From positions 1 through 27,268 of the IMG/VR virus record IMGVR_UViG_3300046522_000439: a stretch of DNA of 27,268 bases. One strand, written 5' to 3'. Numbering within the stretch: position 1 is the first letter of the stretch; each line of letters opens with the position of its first letter. The DNA is from a virus. The notes below the pieces were generated by a model that had not been told where the DNA came from, did no database searches, and worked only from the letters and a program-made list of their open reading frames with translations. A program made the translations under genes and the position numbers. This document shows positions 22,183-27,268 of the stretch, piece after piece.

Positions 22183-22492
22183 TGCTGGCCTCCAATTCCT
22201 TGAGTTGCGTGGCGGCGGCGGTGTTCTGCTGCTCGATCAGCGCGAGCTTGTCCTCGAGCAGCAGGACGTTGCGCTGCTCCAGCGCGCGGAGCCGGTTCTG
22301 TTCGGCCGCATGTGCAGCCCACCCCTTGTTGGTGGTGACCAGCTCGCCGATCTGGGCTTCCTTCGCCTCGAGCTGGTCGTTCTGCCGCTGGATGTGCAGC
22401 CAGGCGATGAGAGTGGCGCCGAGCCCGCACACGGCCAGGACGCCGACCATGGCGAAAATCTGGGATCGGAATTGCTTGAACAACGTGATCAC
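22112..22492 (-). CDS. Rz-like inner-membrane spanin
   Basis: A 126-aa protein with one N-terminal transmembrane helix (residues ~12-34, IFAMVGVLAVCGLGATLIAWL) and a long periplasmic coiled coil rich in Gln, Glu and Leu (LEAKEAQIGELV, LRALEQRNVLLLEDKLALIE), ending DLRRLLDKK. This is the LysB/Rz architecture. The GTG at 22492 overlaps the holin stop (GTGA), so the longer open frame upstream is not used. Confidence 0.85.
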   Translation of the reverse strand: MITLFKQFRSQIFAMVGVLAVCGLGATLIAWLHIQRQNDQLEAKEAQIGELVTTNKGWAAHAAEQNRLRALEQRNVLLLEDKLALIEQQNTAAATQLKELEASNAEVKEYMSRPIPADLRRLLDKK

Positions 22493-22866
22493 GGCTCTTC
22501 TCCTTGGGTTGCGTTCTCCCTGTGCTTCGCAGCGGCGACCCGCGTTTCGGTGTTGGCCCGTAGCTTGATGCCGAGGCGTTCGTAGACGATGCGTTCGAGG
22601 AGGCGGATGGAGACGTTGGCGCCGAGCCACCCGAAGATCCCCACGACAAAGCCCGACCACAGCGGGTCGAGCGACATGGCGCGGCACAGAAGCATGACGA
22701 GGAAGCCGACGAAGCCGGAGGAGACGGCCTCGGTCAGCGCCCGCCACCCGCTCAGCTCGTTGCCCTTGTCGTGCTCCCGCATGACGTAGCCGAGCAGTCC
22801 GCCGACCGAGGCCAGCACGGTATAGCCGATCGACGTGAGCCAGTCGGAGAAGGAGAAGTGTTCCAT
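22489..22866 (-). CDS. Phage holin
   Basis: A 125-aa protein with three predicted transmembrane helices at about residues 10-28, 44-62 and 68-86 and a charged C-terminus. This fits the HP1/LydA-type holin family. It permeabilises the inner membrane to release the cytoplasmic endolysin encoded just upstream. ATG at 22866, 16 nt after the lysozyme stop; its end is coupled to Rz. Confidence 0.8.
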   Translation of the reverse strand: MEHFSFSDWLTSIGYTVLASVGGLLGYVMREHDKGNELSGWRALTEAVSSGFVGFLVMLLCRAMSLDPLWSGFVVGIFGWLGANVSIRLLERIVYERLGIKLRANTETRVAAAKHRENATQGEEP

Positions 22867-22882
22867 TATACCCCTGCCTGGT

Positions 22883-23362
22883 TCACGGCGCGGCGCCGTA
22901 CAGCGCCGCCTCGTCTGCGCGGCGCGACTTGAGGCCGTTCATCGGCTTCTTGTCGTTGTAGATCCATTTGCCGAACTCGCCCCGCGCGGCCGCGAAGTTG
23001 CCCGCCTTGTGCAGCTTGCCGAGCGTGGCCGAGCGGATCTTGCCGGTGTTGTAGTGGAACGAGACCAGCGCATCGAACTGGCTCTGCGTCGTCGGGGCCG
23101 CGCCGATGAAGGCCGCGACCTCCTTGACGTACTTCTGGATCTCGACATCGAAGCGGGCATCGCACTGCGCCTGCGTCCACACCACGCCCTTGCGGATGTC
23201 GGCACCGGTCGAGCCCCATCCGATCGTCCACGGCTTGCCGTCAACGCTGCCGGGGTCGGGGTAGGCTTCGAACATGCCGTCCTTGCGCTTTTCGGCGCAG
23301 CCTTCCCACTTCTTGATGAGGGTCTTGCCGGCGGGGCCGAGGGTGCGGGGAGCGTCAGGCAT
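22883..23362 (-). CDS. Endolysin, GH24 (T4-type) lysozyme
   Basis: A 159-aa muramidase that cleaves peptidoglycan. Catalytic-type residues are visible in order: Glu in KKWEGC (E20), Asp in AYPDPGS (D36) and Thr in WTIGWGST (T46). Further conserved parts are QFDALVSFHYNTG and the C-terminal RRADEAALYG. There is no signal peptide or N-terminal anchor, so release depends on the holin. The start at 23362 overlaps the upstream small gene by 8 nt. Confidence 0.95.
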   Translation of the reverse strand: MPDAPRTLGPAGKTLIKKWEGCAEKRKDGMFEAYPDPGSVDGKPWTIGWGSTGADIRKGVVWTQAQCDARFDVEIQKYVKEVAAFIGAAPTTQSQFDALVSFHYNTGKIRSATLGKLHKAGNFAAARGEFGKWIYNDKKPMNGLKSRRADEAALYGAAP

Positions 23363-23573
23363 CGTCTTCGGCCTTGGTGAGGATCGCGCCGAGGCGGCGA
23401 TCGATTTCGAGGAGCTGGATCATCGCGGCGCCGAGGTGCGCGCGGGCCTCACCGTAGCGCTCGGCGGCTTCGTCATCGGGCGCGGGGGCAGTGCGCAGCG
23501 CGTCCTTCAAGTCCCGCGCCTCGATCGCGAGGGGAGACAGCAGGGCGAGCGCCTGGGCGCTGATATCGGTCAT
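23355..23573 (-). CDS. Small helical hypothetical protein
   Basis: A 72-aa acidic helical protein (ALALLSPLAIEARDLKDALR, then LGAAMIQLLEIDRRLGAILT). It lies 11 nt behind the large tail protein and overlaps the lysozyme start by 8 nt. No signal or membrane segment and no recognised family. Its place just before lysozyme is shared by many small lysis-region proteins of unknown role. Confidence 0.7.
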   Translation of the reverse strand: MTDISAQALALLSPLAIEARDLKDALRTAPAPDDEAAERYGEARAHLGAAMIQLLEIDRRLGAILTKAEDDA

Positions 23574-23584
23574 GGCTTCACTCC

Positions 23585-25981
23585 TCAGGTAATCGGTTCG
23601 CGGATGCCGGCGCGCTCAAGGCCCCACCAGCGGGCGGGCAGCAGGTTACCCAGCGAGCCGCGGTTGATGCCCATCAGCCAGTCGTATTCCCGGCCGTAGA
23701 GGTCGATCGCGGCGGTCACGCCGTCGATGGCCGAGCCGCCGGTGTTCCTGGGCAGGCCAGTGGCGGGGTCGTAGAACAGCGCCCGCTTCGCCGCGCCGGT
23801 CGGCGTAAGCGAGATGTCGAAGGCGGTTCCGGTGATCAGCATGTAGCGGCGCAGGGCGATGCCCTTGAGCGGGGCCAGCGTGCTCATGAACAGCTGGGTC
23901 AGCAGCGCGAGGCTGATCGGGATACCATCGGCCGGGATCGCCACCGTCGTGATGTCCTCGTTGAAGCCGAAGTGGGCGAAGCCGAGGTCGGTATCGACGG
24001 ACAGGAAGAAGCCGTTGCTGCGGTAGGGATCGGGGGCCGGGCGCACGACTGCCGATCCGGCCAGCGAGGTGCCGCTGGTGTTCTTGAGGAACAGGCGGAC
24101 GGAACTCAGGCCGGAATTGGTCTGCAGCAGGGTCGCGGTGTCGAACGAGCCCGAGCACCCGCCCGGCATGACCCGCATCGCGATGAACAGGGTCAGCTTC
24201 GTGGTGTTGGGGATGCGCGGATAGAGGATGGCATTCGCCGCATCGACCGGCACGAGCCGGGGGTTCTGCCGGCCGTCGTCCATGCCGAGGAACTCGACCT
24301 CGTAGCGCGGATTGGTGTCGCCGGTGTCCTGCGCCATCAGGAACGTCTTGCGGCCCTCGTGCCCGCCCCGGAAGTTGGACGCCTTGACGATGATCTCGCG
24401 CGAGCCCTGGGTGATCTTGCCGCTGCCGCGCGTGATGGCGCCGGTCTTGCCGATCGCGACAGCGCCGTCGCTGTTGTCGCCGGCCGACCGGATGCAGTTG
24501 GCGACCGTGCCGAGGATCAGTCCATTGGACAGCACCGTGCCGGCCGCGTCGTTCTCGCGCAGCGGCAGCACTTCCTCGTGGACGTAGGGCGCGCCGCCGT
24601 AGGACGCGCGCAGCAGCCGGGTGTCCTCGTAGCCCTTGAACGTTGCCCCCTGCGAAGCGAAGTGCAGGCCGTCGAACGTCAGGCCGTCTTCGGTATTGCT
24701 GGGGAGGTGCTGCCGCCAGATCGTTTCCCAATCCCAGATCTTCGCACCATGGATTGCGCGCAGTTCACGGAACAGGCGCCGCTGCTTGTCCTCGACGCCG
24801 TTGGCGAGGCTGCCGCCGGTGGCGAACACCCACGCGCCGGTGAAGGACGCGATCAGCGCGTCCACGTTGGCACGGGTGACGTCGTAGGCCACCGTCTGCT
24901 CGTCGTTGGTCGAGGCTTCGCAGATGTTCATGCCCGCAGCGCGGGCCGGGAAGGCCGCATTGTCGGCGAGGACGCGGGCGAGGATCTGCCCGGCGGTGTC
25001 GCCGTTCTTCCCGAGGTTGGCGCTGTCGACCATGCCGGGGGACAGCTTCAGCGTCACGTCGTAGGACGTGCGCACGGGCGCGCCGATGCTCTGCCAGGTC
25101 AGGCTGTCGCCGCTCGGCCGATAGATCAGGCCGGCGCCGATCGGATCGAAGAGGCAGTCGTTCTTGAGCGCGGCCTCGTTGCGGATGATCATCGCGCGGT
25201 AGTTGCTCGTCATCTGCGACAGGCGCGCCGAGCGGACCTGCGCCGCCAGCTTGACGGCGTCCAGCTGGTCGGAGCGGGCGAGGCCGAGCGAGATGTAGCG
25301 CGTGGCGTTGTGATTGCCCCAGGCAGCGCCGGAAACCTTGCGCCAGCCCAGCTGCCACTGCGCCCCGGCACCGCCAGCGTAATAGCCGCTGCCGAACGCC
25401 CTGGGCGCGCCGGCCGCGTCGAAGCCATTGACGAACGGGATGTAGTATCGCCCGGCCACGCCCATGCAGCGGGGGATGACGAAGCCGCCCTGCGCGGTGA
25501 ACTCCGCTGCCGTGATCGTGGCCGACGACACCAGCAGGTCGCCGGCCGAGCCCGGCACCGCATTGAGGCTGGCGGTGGGCAGGCGCTCGTAGATGCCCAC
25601 GGTGTAGTAGGCGGCGTCGGTCGGCGCGGTCAGCGCTGCGCGGATCATGTCGATGAAGCCGGGCGGGAAGTCCGTGCCGCAGAGCCAGCCCCGCGCGATC
25701 GAGGTGAACAGGCCGGCGGCGGTGTTCTGGCCGCTGCCGAACAGCGACACCAGCGTCGTCGCACCGGCCCGGTTGCGGTCCATGGCATTGGTGAACGATG
25801 CCGTCGCCGCCGTGGCTGTCGCTGCCTGCGTAGCCATCAGGGTGATGAACGGCTGGGCCAGCTTCTCGAAGAAGGCGGACGCCAGCGTGCGCCACATCGC
25901 CCCGCCCTTGAGCACGGGCAGGGTCTCGGTGCCGTCGACGTTCTCGGGCGGCAGGACGGGAAGCTGGGAAGTCTTGGCCAT
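23585..25981 (-). CDS. Large tail-fibre-like protein with SGNH/GDSL hydrolase domain
   Basis: A 798-aa virion-type protein. The N-terminus (MAKTSQLPVLPPENVDGTET then LPVLKGGAMWR) looks like a tail attachment region. The middle carries all four SGNH esterase blocks: YRPSGDSLTW (S293, block I), a Gly in GKNGDTAG (~327), a GxND-like EASTNDEQ (N359) and DGLTFDGLHFASQG (D437, H440, block V). The C-terminal ~350 residues are Gly/Thr-rich beta-type sequence expected of a receptor-binding or beta-sandwich part. SGNH enzymes de-esterify sugars; on a tail protein this suggests deacetylation of capsule or O-antigen during adsorption. It lies between the fibre and lysis genes. Confidence 0.78.
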   Translation of the reverse strand: MAKTSQLPVLPPENVDGTETLPVLKGGAMWRTLASAFFEKLAQPFITLMATQAATATAATASFTNAMDRNRAGATTLVSLFGSGQNTAAGLFTSIARGWLCGTDFPPGFIDMIRAALTAPTDAAYYTVGIYERLPTASLNAVPGSAGDLLVSSATITAAEFTAQGGFVIPRCMGVAGRYYIPFVNGFDAAGAPRAFGSGYYAGGAGAQWQLGWRKVSGAAWGNHNATRYISLGLARSDQLDAVKLAAQVRSARLSQMTSNYRAMIIRNEAALKNDCLFDPIGAGLIYRPSGDSLTWQSIGAPVRTSYDVTLKLSPGMVDSANLGKNGDTAGQILARVLADNAAFPARAAGMNICEASTNDEQTVAYDVTRANVDALIASFTGAWVFATGGSLANGVEDKQRRLFRELRAIHGAKIWDWETIWRQHLPSNTEDGLTFDGLHFASQGATFKGYEDTRLLRASYGGAPYVHEEVLPLRENDAAGTVLSNGLILGTVANCIRSAGDNSDGAVAIGKTGAITRGSGKITQGSREIIVKASNFRGGHEGRKTFLMAQDTGDTNPRYEVEFLGMDDGRQNPRLVPVDAANAILYPRIPNTTKLTLFIAMRVMPGGCSGSFDTATLLQTNSGLSSVRLFLKNTSGTSLAGSAVVRPAPDPYRSNGFFLSVDTDLGFAHFGFNEDITTVAIPADGIPISLALLTQLFMSTLAPLKGIALRRYMLITGTAFDISLTPTGAAKRALFYDPATGLPRNTGGSAIDGVTAAIDLYGREYDWLMGINRGSLGNLLPARWWGLERAGIREPIT

Positions 25982-25982
25982 G

Positions 25983-27194
25983 TCAGGTCCCTACAGCGAT
26001 GAAGCAGCAGTCCACGTCGGCGTCATCTGCGTTGAAAGCGGAAAAGCCGGTCTTCGCGATTGTGGAAGTCACGACGCCCGGGCCGTTGTCCTTGGAATCG
26101 GTCCCGCTGCCGAGCACGCCGCTGGGAACGGCGGCGAAGCAGGCCGCGCCGAAGGCTTGGGCGAAGACCACTGGTGTCGTAGCGTTCGCGCTCGCGGTGA
26201 AGCGGCCCCAGACGATCTGCAGCCCGAAGAACCGGATGAAGCCGCTCTGCGCGAGCGTCATCGTGATGGGGCCGAGACGGCGGGGCGTCACTACCTTGTC
26301 GGCGGCGGCGCCGGCTGTGATGTCCGCTGCGCTCGCCTCGGTCACCGTCAGGATGCGGCTTGCCGAGAGATCGCCGCCGCCGGTGACGAGGCCGCCGCCA
26401 GTGATCGTGCGGCCCCGCAGCGCGTCCATGGCGCTGCCGATGTTGTCGAGCACGGGGCGCAGGCGGCGCGGAGTGACTGCCTTGTCGGCCGCCGTGCCCG
26501 CGTCGATCTCGGCCGCCGTCGCCTCGGTGACCGTCAGCGTGCGATTCGCGGAGAGATCGCCGCCACCCGTCACCAGGCCGCCGCCGCCGATGCTGGTGGA
26601 CTTGAGCGCGAAGGTGGCCAGCGCGGTCGCGATGCTGTCGATCGCGGTCGTGATCGGCGTCAGCAGGCCGCTCAGGCGCGTGGCGAGCTTCGCCGGGGTG
26701 ACGATGCGCTGGTCATCGGTGCCAGCATCCACCTCGGCCTGCGTCGCCAGCTCGGCGACACCGCGCATTGTCAGGGTCGCGGGCGGATAGAAGAATACCG
26801 CGTCGCCGAAGGCGATGTTGGCGGCGAGATCAGCCTCGAATGCGATGTCGCAGGCCAGCAGCGCGAAGGCGACGCCGGCCTTGTTCATCACCGGCTCGGT
26901 GCCGCCGTAGACCGCCAGGAGCGTCCCGTCCGACAGGAACAGACCGAAGCTGGTCGCGCTCCAGACCTCCGCCGAGGTGTCGTAGACTGTGAGGTGGGTG
27001 ATGTTGGGCGCGGCGGCTACGCCAGCGACGGCATCGAGGCGCTTGAACTCGCCGGGCAGCGCGGTCAGCGTCGGCGCGAAGTCGAAGGGGGTGGCGGACA
27101 GGCCGACCCCGGCCACTACGGTGGCGCTGGAACCGGACGCCGCCTGCACGGCGGCCAGCCCTGCGTTGGTGAGCTTGATCGAAAGCGCGGCCAT
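25983..27194 (-). CDS. Phage tail fibre protein (GpH-like)
   Basis: A 403-aa fibre. The N-terminal domain (MAALSIKLTNAGLAAVQAA, FLSDGTLLAVYGG, GDAVFFYPPATL) is the tail-fibre N-terminal domain that attaches to the baseplate in P2-like phages. Collagen-like fibre repeats follow (GVAELATQAEVDAGTDDQRI; then two GGGLVTGGGDLSA units). The C-terminus (GFIRFFGLQIVWGRF and CCFIAVGT) is the compact tip typical of fibre proteins. The ATG overlaps the upstream stop (TGATG). Confidence 0.9.
   Translation of the reverse strand: MAALSIKLTNAGLAAVQAASGSSATVVAGVGLSATPFDFAPTLTALPGEFKRLDAVAGVAAAPNITHLTVYDTSAEVWSATSFGLFLSDGTLLAVYGGTEPVMNKAGVAFALLACDIAFEADLAANIAFGDAVFFYPPATLTMRGVAELATQAEVDAGTDDQRIVTPAKLATRLSGLLTPITTAIDSIATALATFALKSTSIGGGGLVTGGGDLSANRTLTVTEATAAEIDAGTAADKAVTPRRLRPVLDNIGSAMDALRGRTITGGGLVTGGGDLSASRILTVTEASAADITAGAAADKVVTPRRLGPITMTLAQSGFIRFFGLQIVWGRFTASANATTPVVFAQAFGAACFAAVPSGVLGSGTDSKDNGPGVVTSTIAKTGFSAFNADDADVDCCFIAVGT
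26271..26591 (-). repeat. Two ~45-residue tandem units in the fibre shaft
   Basis: Residues ~202-246 (26591-26457) and ~264-308 (26405-26271) share GGGLVTGGGDLSA, LTVTEA and VTPRRL with the same spacing. A partial third unit (EVDAGTDDQRIVTPAKL) precedes them. Such repeats build a trimeric shaft and allow length changes by recombination. Confidence 0.85.
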
Positions 27195-27268
27195 CAGCTG
27201 GTCTCCAGATAATCGAGGCCATCCTCGGTGCGGATCGGCTCGCCCTGTTCGGTCTGCCAGACGGCATT
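27194..27268 (-). CDS. Partial gene upstream of the fibre (C-terminus only)
   Basis: The last 24 codons of an open frame (...VWQTEQGEPIRTEDGLDYLETS) end in TGA overlapping the fibre ATG as TGATG. In P2-like phages the gene before a fibre is usually tail protein I, but this fragment is too short to identify. It runs off the right edge of the window. Confidence 0.6.
   Translation of the reverse strand, partial: NAVWQTEQGEPIRTEDGLDYLETS

Noticed and set aside
22493-22747. Upstream extension of the Rz gene
   Set aside because: Arg/Pro/His-rich translation opposite in character to a spanin and overlapping the holin; the GTG at 22492 gives the proper transmembrane helix at the N-terminus.
23972-26002. 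676-codon open frame on the + strand opposite the SGNH tail protein
   Set aside because: Arg/Gly/Ala/Asp-rich composition with no motifs; it is a mirror of the third-position GC of the real gene.
13620-27268. Prophage remnant or R-type tailocin instead of a phage
   Set aside because: Integrase, repressor, primase-helicase and attL argue for a true prophage; head genes cannot be judged because they lie outside the window, so this cannot be fully excluded.

Overview
The window is high-GC alphaproteobacterial DNA, most like a sphingomonad (Novosphingobium/Sphingobium type). This is judged from codon use and from the resemblance of the chromosomal genes. It holds a chromosome-prophage junction and the left ~23 kb of a P2-like (contractile-tail, Peduovirus-type) prophage whose head genes must lie to the right of the window.

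Positions 1-4205 are host chromosome on the + strand: rarA (AAA+ ATPase of replication-associated recombination), a DUF429-like predicted nuclease, and a DUF885 metallopeptidase-like lipoprotein. The host sequence ends inside a tRNA-Thr(UGU) gene. The 5' part, through the anticodon loop (4206-4245), is intact and then changes to phage sequence, so this is attL with the 3' half of the tRNA absent.

Positions 4281-12025 (- strand) form one long early operon. It runs from a Cro/YdaS-like regulator through a CII-like regulator, an Ogr/Delta zinc-finger late activator, a primase-helicase, a run of small zinc-binding or membrane proteins, an Rmf/CrpP-like peptide, a mini cytosine-methyltransferase-like protein and an excisionase-like HTH protein to the tyrosine integrase. 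Most junctions are 4-nt ATGA/GTGA overlaps, and these were used to choose starts. The divergent control region (12026-12107) carries two 18-bp inverted-repeat operators, each covering a -10 hexamer, and both transcripts look leaderless. Rightward from it comes the lysogenic operon: a CI-like S24 repressor, a stand-alone HIRAN-domain protein and a small charged alpha-helical protein.

Positions 13620-27268 (- strand) are late genes, read from the right end: a partial gene, a tail fibre, a very large fibre-like protein with a complete SGNH-esterase motif set, a small protein, lysozyme, holin, Rz/Rz1 spanins, baseplate spike V, [MarR + VOC cargo cassette], baseplate W, sheath FI, tube FII, E with a textbook E/E' -1 frameshift, tape measure T, U and D. 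Compared with P2, the fibre genes lie upstream of the lysis genes instead of between W and FI. No R, S or J homologue is visible here. The V-W pair is split by a cargo cassette with its own palindromic operator.

The most interesting points are the tRNA-disrupting attL, the HIRAN/helical pair co-transcribed with the repressor (a candidate superinfection-immunity module), the self-regulated MarR-VOC moron inside the baseplate genes, the SGNH tail protein, and the combination of P2-like morphogenesis with a primase-helicase replication gene.
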